Positions 8,348 to 17,075 of a DNA stretch of 64,000 nucleotides are shown here, one piece after another (the stretch's first letter is position 1; each line of letters opens with the position of its first letter). This stretch comes from Lachnobacterium bovis DSM 14045 (GTDB lineage Bacteria; Bacillota; Clostridia; Lachnospirales; Lachnospiraceae): contig NZ_FNPG01000006.1 of assembly GCF_900107245.1 (NCBI RefSeq), positions 68,291-132,290 on the forward strand. The letters are read 5' to 3'. Both the position numbers and the translations under genes were made by a program. The notes under the pieces were generated by a model. The model was not told the origin of the DNA. It ran no database searches and saw only the letters and a list, made by a program, of their open reading frames with translations.

Positions 8348-10213
8348 TTATTCTCCTTTTAAAATAAGTGTAGTATTTTTAAATGACTTAGTTTGTAGAA
8401 TTATTAAAAATACGATGGATTCAGGAATTATTAAAAGAATAAAGAAAGGATTGATTCCTAAACTTATAACTACAGTGATAATTCCGTTGGTTAATAAATA
8501 GTTACTGATATCTTTTAAGTTACTTTGACCTAGAAAATTTTTGATTGCAAGTTTTTTCTTTATTATTTCATAATAAGATATAACACTTACATAGTTTGCA
8601 ACAGCAACAGCTATTACTAGCATTATTAAAAACATTATATTACCTAGCAAAGAATATTTAATATTACCAGTAGTTTCATTTAATTCATTGCTTAGAGGTC
8701 TTACCTTAATGGATGCTTGTTCAATTTTTAGGTTGGATATTTTTTGGCTTACTAACTTAGCATTTTCTTTTGTCATAAAGATTCTTAGCCCTGTAGCGGG
8801 AGAAAAATCAGTTTTTAATGGTGTTATTGATATTAATAAATTATACGAATAACTATCTGGAGATGTATAGTTTACAATCTTTTGATCATTTTTTATACAT
8901 ATGCATTTATAGTCTATCGCTGAATCATAGTTTCTTTTGATAGAGTTTTTGTTACTCCAATACTTTTCAGGAATTAAAATATAATTTTTTGAACTAGATA
9001 GATGTAGTTTTTTATTGTTTATATCTTTTATATTTAGTTTTGGTAACAGATTAGCAGATGCCTCAATGCTATGAAGATACAAATCGTTACTATCATTAGC
9101 ATTAATTATATAATCTTTATCAATATCCTCGTCAGGACAATACTTATATTTATAAATGCCAGATGATATATTTGAAATATAAGCGATCAATTCTTTGTTT
9201 ACCTTTGAAGAGGTATAATTTGTTATGTTTAATTCATATAAATTTAAGTCCTTTATAGTATTGCTATTATCTAATGCAATATAGAGCTCCTTACTAACAT
9301 TAAAAACATTAATAATGTTTATGAGTAAAGTTGCAGTTAATAACGTTTTAAATACAAGTAGTATTAGATATACAAGTATATTATTTTTATTATTTTTTAC
9401 ACTAGTTGTTACGTTTAGTAAATTTATATATATCAAACCAGGTAAAGCCATAATTGAATATATAAATAATGTCAGAGAAGAAATAATAAAAACTAATTCG
9501 AAATAATAAAAAAGTTGTGATGCATCTTTTAAAATAATATAAATGGAGAATGGAATTATTATCATCAATAGTCCCTTGAATGTAGCTAAAAGCTCTTTTT
9601 TATATAGCGCAAAGGAGATTGAAAATGCAGATTTACCATTTATTTTTAAAATAGATATTTCTTTGGTTCGAGAAATGTAATGCATTAGAGTGGCAAAAAC
9701 CGTAATCAACGACAATACAATGACAAAAATGATATTGGTTTGGAAAAATAAATTATAACCAAGATGGTAATTGTCACTATTATTATAAGATGCATTAATG
9801 CCATTAGAACTTAATATGTGCTGTACATTATCTAAATCATTTTTGTTGTTAGGTTCTATAAAATATATATTTGTTTTTTGTTGATTCTCTTTTTTATATT
9901 CTGATACGTATACATTTTTGTTAGGTAAAAGAGAATTTTGTTTTCCTAATTTTATTTTAGATGTTGGATTAATTGTTTTTATTTTGATTGTTCTGTCAAA
10001 CAAATTTGATTTACAAAAATTGCGTATTTGAAAAGTTAAATTGTTTTCTTTAGCAATATCATACATTTTGTTTAGTGGTATCTCTTTATCAGTCATAATC
10101 ATTAGACATTTATAGTTATTAGTGATTGAGACTTGTTGGCAATTGATGCTAAATATAAAAAATATTGATAATATGCCTATCGATATTCCAACAAATGTTA
10201 GTATTTTTATCAT
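8348..10213 (-). CDS. Bacteriocin-associated integral membrane protein (putative immunity/export permease)
   Basis: A 621-residue protein with an N-terminal membrane segment (about 3-24), an extracellular region (25-155) and a three-segment block (about 157-265) carrying SRTKEISILKINGKS, the FtsX-like coupling motif. A second extracellular region (about 310-520) and a second block (about 525-615) follow. This layout fits the bacteriocin-associated membrane proteins found with lactococcin 972-type ATPases. The start has AAGGAGG seven to eight bases before ATG 10213. The two halves are reminiscent of a fused pair of FtsX units. Substrate is unknown; immunity to the neighbouring circular bacteriocin is an inference from position. 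Confidence 0.82.
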   Translation of the reverse strand: MIKILTFVGISIGILSIFFIFSINCQQVSITNNYKCLMIMTDKEIPLNKMYDIAKENNLTFQIRNFCKSNLFDRTIKIKTINPTSKIKLGKQNSLLPNKNVYVSEYKKENQQKTNIYFIEPNNKNDLDNVQHILSSNGINASYNNSDNYHLGYNLFFQTNIIFVIVLSLITVFATLMHYISRTKEISILKINGKSAFSISFALYKKELLATFKGLLMIIIPFSIYIILKDASQLFYYFELVFIISSLTLFIYSIMALPGLIYINLLNVTTSVKNNKNNILVYLILLVFKTLLTATLLINIINVFNVSKELYIALDNSNTIKDLNLYELNITNYTSSKVNKELIAYISNISSGIYKYKYCPDEDIDKDYIINANDSNDLYLHSIEASANLLPKLNIKDINNKKLHLSSSKNYILIPEKYWSNKNSIKRNYDSAIDYKCICIKNDQKIVNYTSPDSYSYNLLISITPLKTDFSPATGLRIFMTKENAKLVSQKISNLKIEQASIKVRPLSNELNETTGNIKYSLLGNIMFLIMLVIAVAVANYVSVISYYEIIKKKLAIKNFLGQSNLKDISNYLLTNGIITVVISLGINPFFILLIIPESIVFLIILQTKSFKNTTLILKGE

Positions 10214-10250
10214 AAAGCTGCCTCCTTAAAATGTTATAATTATCATAAAA

Positions 10251-10277
10251 ATTATATATATATATATATAATGTCAA
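10251..10277 (-). promoter_or_regulatory. Promoter with (TA)9 spacer for the ABC immunity/export pair
   Basis: On the minus strand a perfect -35 TTGACA (10277-10272) and a perfect -10 TATAAT (10256-10251) are separated by 15 bases. The spacer and the start of the -10 consist of a (TA)9 tract (10253-10270). One extra TA unit would give the optimal 17-base spacer. Dinucleotide tracts in this position make promoters phase-variable in other bacteria. Confidence 0.6.
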
Positions 10278-10403
10278 GTAACTAATTGAAATTTTGTCAA
10301 TCATATCAAATAATATTACAAAAGACGGATAATAGTTGATTTTATTGGAAAAATTTGTATGATTAGCTGATTTATATTTTAAAAAGAATTAAAATATTTT
10401 AAA

Positions 10404-10437
10404 AATACTTGAAAAAGTATTGAATAGGGGTTATTAT
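10404..10437 (+). promoter_or_regulatory. Promoter and palindromic operator before araD
   Basis: TTGAAA (10409-10414), 17-base spacer, TATTAT (10432-10437). The -35 is buried in a perfect inverted repeat AATACTT-GAAA-AAGTATT (10404-10421), which suggests repressor control. The araD start lies 36 bases downstream of the -10. Confidence 0.6.
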
Positions 10438-10472
10438 AAAATCAGGTAAAGGAAGGAGAGGAGAAGAGAGAC

Positions 10473-11204
10473 ATGTTAGAAGAATTAAAGGAGAAAGTTT
10501 ATAAAGCAAATATGCTTTTGCCTAAATATCATTTAGTAACATTTACATGGGGAAATGTGAGTGGAATTGATAGAGAAAAAGGACTAGTTGTTATTAAACC
10601 AAGTGGTGTTGACTACGACAAGTTATCGCCAGATGATATGGTTGTGGTTGATCTTTTTGGAAATAAGGTAGAAGGAAGATATAATCCTTCATCAGATACA
10701 CCTACGCATGTTGTTTTGTATAACCGATTTAAAGATATTGGTGGAATAGTACATACACATTCACCATGGGCTACAAGCTGGGCTCAGGCTGGGCGTGACA
10801 TTCCTTGCTATGGCACGACACATGCTGATTATATATATGGGGAAGTTCCATGTGTTAGAAATCTAACGAAAAAAGAAATTGACGAGAATTATGAGAAAAA
10901 TACAGGAATATTAATTGCAGATGAATTCGAAAGAAGAGCAAAGGATTATGAGGCTACTCCGGCAGTGTTATGTAAAAATCATGGACCTTTTACATGGGGG
11001 AAAGATGCAAATGAGGCTGTTCACAATGCTGTAGTTTTAGAAGAAGTAGCTAAGATGGCAGCACAAAGTGAGTGGATTAATCCGAATGAGAAGGAAGCAC
11101 CTAAAGAACTTCAGGATAAGCATTATTACCGTAAGCATGGGGCGAATGCATATTATGGACAAAAAGATCTTAAGGTTACTGTAAATGACACTATTAAAGT
11201 GTGA
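10473..11204 (+). CDS. araD: L-ribulose-5-phosphate 4-epimerase (class II aldolase family)
   Basis: A 243-residue class II aldolase/epimerase. The zinc ligands of the family are visible as HTHS near residue 95-97 and the His of [10 protein letters not shown] near 170. [15 protein letters not shown] and the catalytic-loop THADY with GEVPC are typical of AraD rather than fuculose aldolase. It converts L-ribulose 5-phosphate to D-xylulose 5-phosphate, feeding the pentose phosphate pathway. The transaldolase and transketolase genes lie immediately downstream. AAAGGAAGGAGAGGAG precedes ATG 10473. No araA or araB is present in the window. Confidence 0.93.
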   Translation: MLEELKEKVYKANMLLPKYHLVTFTWGNVSGIDREKGLVVIKPSGVDYDKLSPDDMVVVDLFGNKVEGRYNPSSDTPTHVVLYNRFKDIGGIVHTHSPWATSWAQAGRDIPCYGTTHADYIYGEVPCVRNLTKKEIDENYEKNTGILIADEFERRAKDYEATPAVLCKNHGPFTWGKDANEAVHNAVVLEEVAKMAAQSEWINPNEKEAPKELQDKHYYRKHGANAYYGQKDLKVTVNDTIKV

Positions 11205-11255
11205 TAATTAATAAAGAAAATAATAATTAAATTTAGGAATGGGAGGAAACTTACA

Positions 11256-11909
11256 ATGAAATTTTTTATCGACACAGCGAATGTAGAAGATATCAAAAAA
11301 GCAAATGATATGGGGGTAATTAGTGGAGTGACAACTAATCCATCATTAATTGCTAAAGAAGGAAGAGATTTTAATGAAGTAATCAAGGAAATAGCATCAA
11401 TTGTTGATGGACCTATCAGTGGCGAAGTAAAGGCTACTACAACAGATGCTAAGGGAATGATTGAAGAAGGACGTGAGATTGCTAAAATACATCCAAATAT
11501 GGTTGTTAAAATTCCAATGACAAGTGAAGGTTTAAAAGCAATTAAAGCATTAACAGCAGAAGGGATAAAAACTAATTGCACATTGATTTTTACAGCTAAT
11601 CAGGCACTATTAGCAGCAGAAGCAGGCGCAACTTACGTATCACCATTTTTAGGAAGATTAGATGATATTAATACTCCTGGAATTGATTTAATCAGACAAA
11701 TTTCAGAAATATTTGCCATTTATGATTACAAAACTCAGATAATCGCTGCATCAGTTAGAAATCCTATTCATGTAACTGATTGTGCATTAGCTGGAGCAGA
11801 TATTGCAACAGTTCCATATAAAGTAATTGATCAAATGACTAAACATCCTTTAACAGATCAGGGAATAGAAAAATTTCAGAAGGATTATATAGCTGTTTTT
11901 GGAGAATAG
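11256..11909 (+). CDS. tal: Transaldolase, fructose-6-phosphate aldolase/TalC type
   Basis: A 217-residue short transaldolase of the TalC/FSA subfamily: [13 protein letters not shown] at the start, [13 protein letters not shown], the Schiff-base lysine in [10 protein letters not shown] (about residue 85), then [11 protein letters not shown] and FLGRLDD. It transfers dihydroxyacetone units between sugar phosphates in the non-oxidative pentose phosphate pathway. FSA-like aldolase activity cannot be excluded by eye. The gene is 51 bases after araD and followed by split transketolase, making a pentose-processing module. TGGGAGGAAAC is its ribosome site. Confidence 0.93.
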   Translation: MKFFIDTANVEDIKKANDMGVISGVTTNPSLIAKEGRDFNEVIKEIASIVDGPISGEVKATTTDAKGMIEEGREIAKIHPNMVVKIPMTSEGLKAIKALTAEGIKTNCTLIFTANQALLAAEAGATYVSPFLGRLDDINTPGIDLIRQISEIFAIYDYKTQIIAASVRNPIHVTDCALAGADIATVPYKVIDQMTKHPLTDQGIEKFQKDYIAVFGE

Positions 11910-12091
11910 TATAAAAAAATGGATATAGTAATAATTTTATAGTGAATAAATTATATTTATCTGTTAAACTAAGAATGTGGCAATGATTGATTGACAAGAA
12001 GGCATATTATGAGTTAGAGTAGAAGTAACTATGCATTAAAACATTTTTGTTAATATTTGTTATAACCTAAAAGTACATAAGGAGAGAAAAA

Positions 12092-12931
12092 ATGACAGAT
12101 TTAGAACTTCAAAAAATCGCTGTTGAAGTCCGTAAGAGTATTCTTACAGGAGTTCATGCTGCAAAATCTGGACATCCAGGTGGATCATTATCTGCAGCGG
12201 ACTTATTTACATATCTTTATTTTGAAGAGATGAACATTGATCCTAAAGAACCTAAGAAAGCAGATAGAGATAGATTCGTTCTATCTAAAGGTCACACTGC
12301 ACCTGGTTTATACGGAGCATTAGCTGAGAGAGGATTTTTCCCAAAAAGTGAGATGGAAACATTAAGACACATTGGGTCTGATTTACAAGGACATCCTGCA
12401 ATTCAGCACACTCCAGGGCTTGATATGTCAAGTGGATCATTAGGACAGGGGATTTCAGCAGCAGTTGGTATGGCCCTTTCAGCTAAATTATCAAATGATA
12501 AATATAGAGTATATACTCTTTTAGGTGATGGAGAAATTCAAGAAGGACAAGTATGGGAAGCTGCTATGCTTGCAGGTTTCCGTAAATTGGATAATCTTTG
12601 TGTAATCGTTGATAATAACGGTTTACAGATTGATGGTTCTGTTGATGAAGTATGTTCGCCATATCCAATCGATAAAAAATTTGAAGCTTTTAATTTCCAC
12701 GTAATTAATGTAGAAGATGGGAATGATTTTTCACAGTTACGTGCTGCATTTAAAGAGGCTAAAGAAGTTAAAGGACAGCCTACAGCAATCGTAATGAAGA
12801 CTGTAAAAGGTAAAGGTGTTTCATTTATGGAAAACCAGGTTGGCTGGCATGGAAAAGCGCCAAATGATGAACAGTTTGAAATTGCTATGGAAGAATTAAA
12901 GAAAGCAGGTGAAGCATTATGTCAGAAGTAA
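12092..12931 (+). CDS. tktA: Transketolase, N-terminal (ThDP-binding) subunit
   Basis: A 279-residue protein equal to the first third of transketolase. It contains the KSGHPGGSLS and LSKGHTAPGLY stretches and the thiamine diphosphate motif GDGEIQEGQVWEA (about 145) ending in DNNG. Split transketolases of two polypeptides are common in Firmicutes and archaea. Together with the next gene it forms the enzyme that moves two-carbon units between ketose and aldose phosphates. AAGGAGAG lies before ATG 12092. The gene overlaps its partner by 13 bases, which would keep the two subunits in equal amounts. Confidence 0.95.
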   Translation: MTDLELQKIAVEVRKSILTGVHAAKSGHPGGSLSAADLFTYLYFEEMNIDPKEPKKADRDRFVLSKGHTAPGLYGALAERGFFPKSEMETLRHIGSDLQGHPAIQHTPGLDMSSGSLGQGISAAVGMALSAKLSNDKYRVYTLLGDGEIQEGQVWEAAMLAGFRKLDNLCVIVDNNGLQIDGSVDEVCSPYPIDKKFEAFNFHVINVEDGNDFSQLRAAFKEAKEVKGQPTAIVMKTVKGKGVSFMENQVGWHGKAPNDEQFEIAMEELKKAGEALCQK

Positions 12932-13863
12932 AAAAAATAGCAACTAGAGAAAGTTATGGTAATGCTTTAGTAGAATTAGGTAAAGAGCACGACAACCTAG
13001 TTGTCTTAGATGCAGATCTTGCTGCAGCTACTAAAACTGGCATTTTTAAAGATGCTTTTCCTGAAAGACATATAGATTGTGGTATTGCTGAAAGCAATAT
13101 GGTTGGCGTTGCAGCTGGTATCGCAACAACAGGTAAAGTTCCATTTTGTTCCACTTTTGCAATGTTTGCAGCAGGACGTGCATTTGAACAGGTACGTAAC
13201 TCTGTAGGCTACCCACATTTAAATGTTAAAATTGGAGCAACACACGCAGGAATTTCTGTAGGTGAAGATGGAGCAACACATCAGTGTAATGAAGATATCG
13301 CATTAATGCGTACAATTCCTGGAATGACAATTATTAATCCATCAGATGATGTTGAAGCAAGAGCTGCTGTTAAAGCTGCTTATGAGATGGATGGTCCTGT
13401 TTATTTAAGATTTGGACGTTTAGCTGTCCCTGTAATTAATGACAATGCTGATTATAAATTTGAAATTGGTAAAGGAATTGTTTTAAAAGAAGGAACAGAT
13501 TTAACTATTTTTGCAACAGGATTAGAAGTAAATGAATCACTTCAGGCTGCTGAAATGCTTGAGAAGGATGGTGTTTCTGTAGAAGTTATAAATATCCACA
13601 CTATTAAACCTTTAGATGTTGATTTGGTTGTTAAATCAGCTAGAAAGACAAAGAAAGTTGTTACAGTAGAAGAACATTCTGTAATCGGAGGTCTTGGTGG
13701 AGCTGTAGCTGAAGCTTTAATGGAAAATGAACCAGTTCCAATGAAGAGAATTGGTGTTTATGATACATTTGGAGAGTCAGGTCCAGCAGTTGAATTATTG
13801 AAAAAATATCGCTTAGATGCACAAGGCATTTATGAACAGGTTAAAGAGTTTTTAAACAAATAA
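12919..13863 (+). CDS. tktB: Transketolase, C-terminal (pyrimidine-binding) subunit
   Basis: A 314-residue protein equal to the pyrimidine-binding and C-terminal domains of transketolase. DADLAAATKT leads, the catalytic glutamate is in CGIAESNMVG (about 55), followed by STFAMFAAGRAFEQVR, HAGISVGEDGATHQ and a C-terminal domain with VEEHSVIGGLGG. It completes the active site with the upstream subunit across the interface. Translation is probably coupled to the previous gene, since the start lies inside its end. A terminator follows within 20 bases. Confidence 0.95.
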   Translation: MSEVKKIATRESYGNALVELGKEHDNLVVLDADLAAATKTGIFKDAFPERHIDCGIAESNMVGVAAGIATTGKVPFCSTFAMFAAGRAFEQVRNSVGYPHLNVKIGATHAGISVGEDGATHQCNEDIALMRTIPGMTIINPSDDVEARAAVKAAYEMDGPVYLRFGRLAVPVINDNADYKFEIGKGIVLKEGTDLTIFATGLEVNESLQAAEMLEKDGVSVEVINIHTIKPLDVDLVVKSARKTKKVVTVEEHSVIGGLGGAVAEALMENEPVPMKRIGVYDTFGESGPAVELLKKYRLDAQGIYEQVKEFLNK

Positions 13864-13877
13864 AAAATAAGTAGAAT

Positions 13878-13947
13878 AGGCCCTAGGTGAGGATATGGAT
13901 ATTGTGAAATCTTGCAATATACATAGTTAGTGCATCTAGGGCTTTTT
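13878..13947 (+). terminator. Long terminator after transketolase
   Basis: GCCCTAG (13880-13886) pairs with CTAGGGC (13936-13942), followed by TTTTT. The long loop holds a second stem, ATATTG/CAATAT. The extended loop is unusual, but the closing stem and T-tract are clear. Confidence 0.75.
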
Positions 13948-14012
13948 AATTGTTTGGGGCTTTGTAGTTATTTAAAGTTTATTTAGAATTAAGTTCTGAG
14001 GATGTGAGAAAA

Positions 14013-14855
14013 ATGATAAAAACTGTTATTTTTGATATAGATAATACTATTTATAGTTTTAAAGATTGCGATAATATTGCAGCAGATAAGGTCGCAGAGT
14101 ATTTGAAAAATAAATTTGATATAGATAAGGAAAAAACGAATGTAACTTTAGAAAAATTAAAGAAAGAACAAAAAAATCGAGTAGGATTAGATATTGGCGC
14201 AATTCATAGTAGGGTGATTAGATATCAGATGCTTTTGGAAAAATTTAATTTGCCGGTTTTTCCACATACGAGTATTTTGACGAGAATGTACTGGGATACT
14301 ATGTTAGAAAATATGAAATTAGAGAATAATTTGATTGAAAGTATTGATTTTCTGAGAAAAAACAAAATCAAAGTAGGTATTTGTACTGATATGACGGCTT
14401 TGATACAACATGACAAAATTGAACGCTTGGGTCTATCAGAAAAAATTGATTTTATCGTCTCGAGTGAAGAAAGCGGCGCGGAGAAGCCAAGTGAGAAAAT
14501 ACTTGATTTAGTTATAAAAAAAGCAAAATCATGTCCAAATGAATGTCTATTTATTGGAGATTCTATCAAAAAAGATGTAAAAGGACCAATGGATTATGGA
14601 ATGTATGCGCTATGGTATAGCAAATATACTCGCGAAAAAGAAATAAATTCCACATATTTTAAAGAAAATCAACTTGAAATTGTGGATTATACTTCGTTGA
14701 TTCCAAAAGATTGTGGAATAGTAGAAAGTGCGATAAATATTAAGGAAATTTTAAAAAACAGTAAGCTAATTTGCAAAAACATAGAAAGCGACAACATGAA
14801 AAATAATAAAGAAAATAATGGTGCCTCAAAAATATTTGAAATAGATAGATTTTAA
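14013..14855 (+). CDS. HAD superfamily hydrolase, probable pyrimidine 5'-nucleotidase type
   Basis: A 280-residue haloacid dehalogenase-like phosphatase. Motif I is FDIDNTIY (about residue 6-13), motif II is GICTDMT (about 120), the motif III lysine is in AEKPSEKI and motif IV is FIGDSIKKD. The helical cap lies between motifs I and II, as in YjjG-type nucleotidases and related house-cleaning phosphatases. The C-terminal 50 residues (SAINIKEILKN onward) are extra and Lys/Asn-rich. GTG 14004 would also open the frame, but ATG 14013 places motif I correctly and has GAGG 11 bases upstream. Substrate is not determinable. Confidence 0.85.
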   Translation: MIKTVIFDIDNTIYSFKDCDNIAADKVAEYLKNKFDIDKEKTNVTLEKLKKEQKNRVGLDIGAIHSRVIRYQMLLEKFNLPVFPHTSILTRMYWDTMLENMKLENNLIESIDFLRKNKIKVGICTDMTALIQHDKIERLGLSEKIDFIVSSEESGAEKPSEKILDLVIKKAKSCPNECLFIGDSIKKDVKGPMDYGMYALWYSKYTREKEINSTYFKENQLEIVDYTSLIPKDCGIVESAINIKEILKNSKLICKNIESDNMKNNKENNGASKIFEIDRF

Positions 14856-14896
14856 GAAAGAAACATATTTTATTACAAAAAATAAAACGTATCAAA

Positions 14897-14939
14897 AATA
14901 CAGCAGAGTTATCCGATGTAGGCTAACATCTGCTGTATT
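14897..14939 (-). terminator. Terminator for the AIM24-like gene
   Basis: A perfect 11-bp stem (AATACAGCAGA at 14897-14907 with TCTGCTGTATT at 14929-14939). Read on the minus strand it is followed by a T run (TTTTTGATACG), so it ends the minus-strand unit. It may also stop the convergent HAD gene. Confidence 0.75.
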
Positions 14940-14973
14940 AAGCTTGAGTATTTAGTTAAAATTTAAAATTGAT

Positions 14974-15648
14974 TTATTTTCCAGGAATATAATGACTAAT
15001 TGTTGAAGCCATTTGAGAAATTGGCATACTCTGTAACCAAACACGTCCAGGACCTGTGATTACAGTGTTGAAGATACCTTCTCCGCCGAATAACATATTT
15101 TTAACGCCTGGAACAGATTGAATGTCCATTGTACAAGTGCTGTCCATTGCAGCAAGGTATCCAGTGTCGATAATGATTTGTTGTCCAGGTTGAAGATTAT
15201 ATTCTTTGATATAACCATCAAATTCAACAAATGCAGTACCATTTCCTGAGAGTCTTTGCATGATAAAGCCTTCTCCACCGAAAAATCCGCTTCCTAATTT
15301 ACGTTGGAAAGCAATAGAGAATTCAACACCTTCTGTAGAAGCTAAAAAGGCACTCTTTTGACATATTAAATCATTTCCTGGTGTGATTTCAAATGCTCTA
15401 ATTGAGCCAGGAAAACTTGATGCAAATGCGATAAAACCATTTCCGCCCATTGCAGTATAACGATTGACAAACATTGCTTCGCCGGAAAAAGCTCGACCTA
15501 ACATTTTTCCAAGTCCACCACCTAATGTTTCCATTTTCATATTTGGTGACATCCATGACATGGCACCTTTTTCTGTAATCATAGCTTCCCCTGGCGCTAG
15601 TGAAACAGAAACAACTGGTAATGGTTCACCCTCGATTTGATAATTCAT
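14974..15648 (-). CDS. AIM24/TIGR00266 family protein
   Basis: A 224-residue protein of the AIM24 family (bacterial TIGR00266 branch). Recognisable parts are the opening EGEPLPVVSVSLAPGE, GAMSWMS, a Gly-rich RAFSGEAMFVNRY, and GGEGFIMQRLSG in the middle. The family forms a beta-rich trimeric fold. Its function is unresolved in bacteria, and the mitochondrial relative is needed for inner-membrane organisation. No signal peptide is present. GGAGGACGAATT precedes ATG 15648. It is a monocistronic unit with its own terminator. Confidence 0.9.
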   Translation of the reverse strand: MNYQIEGEPLPVVSVSLAPGEAMITEKGAMSWMSPNMKMETLGGGLGKMLGRAFSGEAMFVNRYTAMGGNGFIAFASSFPGSIRAFEITPGNDLICQKSAFLASTEGVEFSIAFQRKLGSGFFGGEGFIMQRLSGNGTAFVEFDGYIKEYNLQPGQQIIIDTGYLAAMDSTCTMDIQSVPGVKNMLFGGEGIFNTVITGPGRVWLQSMPISQMASTISHYIPGK

Positions 15649-15755
15649 AATTCGTCCTCCATATTTTCATAGTTTTTTATATTTAATTTTTATAAATAAG
15701 CTATATAGAAATTTTATCATATAAAAATATGGAATAAAAGAAAAAAGACAAAAAA

Positions 15756-15776
15756 AGAGAGTCCTAAGGACTCTCT
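15756..15776 (-). terminator. Strong terminator on the minus strand
   Basis: AGAGAGTCC (15756-15764) pairs with GGACTCTCT (15768-15776) around a 3-base loop. Read on minus, it is followed by TTTTTTTGTCTTTTTT. It lies 140 bases past the stop of the acidic hypothetical gene and would end that transcript. Confidence 0.8.
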
Positions 15777-15780
15777 AAGG

Positions 15781-15838
15781 GGAGTATTATGAAAAAAATT
15801 ACTAGCTACAGTAATTAAACAGTAACTGTTGCTCAACT
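15781..15838 (+). other. Ribosome-site plus nine-codon ORF with palindromes
   Basis: GGGGAG is followed by ATG at 15789 and a nine-codon frame (MKKITSYSN, stop at 15816-15818). The frame contains the repeat TTACT-AGCTAC-AGTAA and is followed by the palindrome AACAGT-A-ACTGTT (15819-15831). Directly after the terminator hairpin, this looks like a designed element, but a translated product is unproven. Confidence 0.25.
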
Positions 15839-15918
15839 ATGTATATAATATAACGTACTAATGTGTCTATAATGTGTTTAATTTTTGAAAGAAGTATTAA
15901 AATATGTATATATTTTGT

Positions 15919-16467
15919 TTATAATTCGATTTCTTTGTTCACAATTAGATCTTTTTTTATATAATTAACCAAAAAGTCTGAATTAAATGCATCTGGTGTG
16001 AAGAGATCAATTGCTTTTAAATCTAAACCATTGTGGTATGAACAAAATAGAGCATATTTAATTCTAAAATCAGCAGCTATACGAATCTCGTCAAGAACTT
16101 CTTCTTTTGTTTCGACTCCCCAAAAGTCCAAGCAATCTTCAGTTGTCAATTCATCAAAAGATATACCTTCGGTTTCTTCGATAGAAGTAATAGTTTCATC
16201 TAGCTCTGCCTGGTATGCAGCTTCTTTTTCTTTGTCATCTAAAAACCATTCAGTTTGTTCCATTACAATTTCAAGAATCTTGTTAGCGACATCTTCTATG
16301 TATGAATCGATTTCAGAGGCAAAAAAAGCCTTTGCAACGATTTCTTCGTTTAAATCCTTTCGGATATTAAGTGCTTCGTTAATATAGTCTCTAGAACAAA
16401 ACAAAACTATTTCTTTTTCAAAGGGTACTAATTGATAATTATATAAATTTTTAAAATATGATTTCAT
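15919..16467 (-). CDS. Acidic hypothetical protein
   Basis: A 182-residue protein I do not recognise. It is soluble, strongly acidic (many Glu and Asp, for example DETITSIEETEG and VETKEEVLDEIRIAADF) and mostly helical in appearance. It has only two or three Cys and no membrane segment. The start was placed at the second in-frame ATG (16467), because AAAAGG lies directly against the first. An inverted repeat TAAGTTG-AAA-CAACTTA (16524-16540) sits just upstream, near a TATAAT at 16504-16499, and may be an operator. It is monocistronic, with a strong terminator at 15756. Confidence 0.7.
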   Translation of the reverse strand: MKSYFKNLYNYQLVPFEKEIVLFCSRDYINEALNIRKDLNEEIVAKAFFASEIDSYIEDVANKILEIVMEQTEWFLDDKEKEAAYQAELDETITSIEETEGISFDELTTEDCLDFWGVETKEEVLDEIRIAADFRIKYALFCSYHNGLDLKAIDLFTPDAFNSDFLVNYIKKDLIVNKEIEL

Positions 16468-16523
16468 ATGCTTCATCCTTTTCTATGTGTAATAAAATAT
16501 TATAGTCTATATATCGTTGAACG

Positions 16524-16540
16524 TAAGTTGAAACAACTTA
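16524..16540. promoter_or_regulatory. Palindrome upstream of the acidic hypothetical gene
   Basis: A perfect 7-bp inverted repeat TAAGTTG-AAA-CAACTTA lies 20 bases upstream of a minus-strand TATAAT (16504-16499). It would overlap the -35 region of that promoter, fitting a repressor operator. No matching regulator is visible nearby. Confidence 0.4.
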
Positions 16541-16704
16541 TGACACTATAATTATATTAAAAAAAGAAAACTTTATCAATTAAAATATATGTTCTCTTAG
16601 TTATGGTTTAAACGTATTATAACTCTCACAAAAGGGCAAAAAAATTCAAAAATCATTCAAAAACAATCAAAACAGGGTCAAATTTGACAATCAAAAATAC
16701 TACC

Positions 16705-16732
16705 TTGAAGATAAAAAAAACCATGATATTAT
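16705..16732 (+). promoter_or_regulatory. Promoter of the candidate sRNA
   Basis: TTGAAG (16705-16710), a 16-base spacer and TATTAT (16727-16732). No coding sequence follows on this strand, but three hairpins and a terminator do. Confidence 0.5.
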
Positions 16733-16739
16733 ATACGTG

Positions 16740-16909
16740 TTGAAGCGATAGATTAGTAAACGAATTATATATTTTCCCCCCCCGTAATTCGTTTGACTAT
16801 ATATTGTAAACCATTTCCTTAAATTCCTTTATTAATTATATTACCTTATGTTCTGTTAGGAATCAGAACGATGCACCAGAAATGCTAATGCATTTGTGGT
16901 GTTTTTTTT
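16740..16909 (+). ncRNA. Candidate sRNA of about 170 nt with an octa-C loop
   Basis: The stretch has no plausible coding frame, but has a promoter, three hairpins in a row and a textbook terminator. Hairpin 1 is AAACGAATTA/TAATTCGTTT (16758-16767, 16785-16794), a perfect 10-bp stem whose 17-base loop carries CCCCCCCC (16776-16783). Hairpin 2 is GTTCTG/CAGAAC (16850-16855, 16864-16869) with AGGAAT in its loop, complementary to ATTCCT just upstream. Hairpin 3 is CACCAGAAATGC/GCATTTGTGGTG (16874-16885, 16890-16901) with one mismatch and eight T residues. Single-stranded C-rich loops in Gram-positive sRNAs usually pair with Shine-Dalgarno GGAGG. Coordinates are estimated from promoter and terminator. 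Confidence 0.6.
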
Positions 16910-16975
16910 ATGCATTAAACGAAGCAAATTTTAGAAAAAAGAAACTTGTAATAGAAATATAACATTGATAAAAAG

Positions 16976-17005
16976 AAATAAGCCACCAATTACGGTGGCT
17001 TATTT
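16976..17005 (-). terminator. Terminator after the GH13 glucosidase gene
   Basis: A perfect 12-bp stem AAATAAGCCACC (16976-16987) / GGTGGCTTATTT (16994-17005) with a 6-base loop. On the minus strand it is followed by CTTTTTATC, ending the glucosidase transcript. Confidence 0.85.
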
Positions 17006-17075
17006 AATACATGGAGAAAATTCCATGAAAAAATTATGAAAAGGAAAACAGAGAAAAATGTGTTAATAAAAAATA

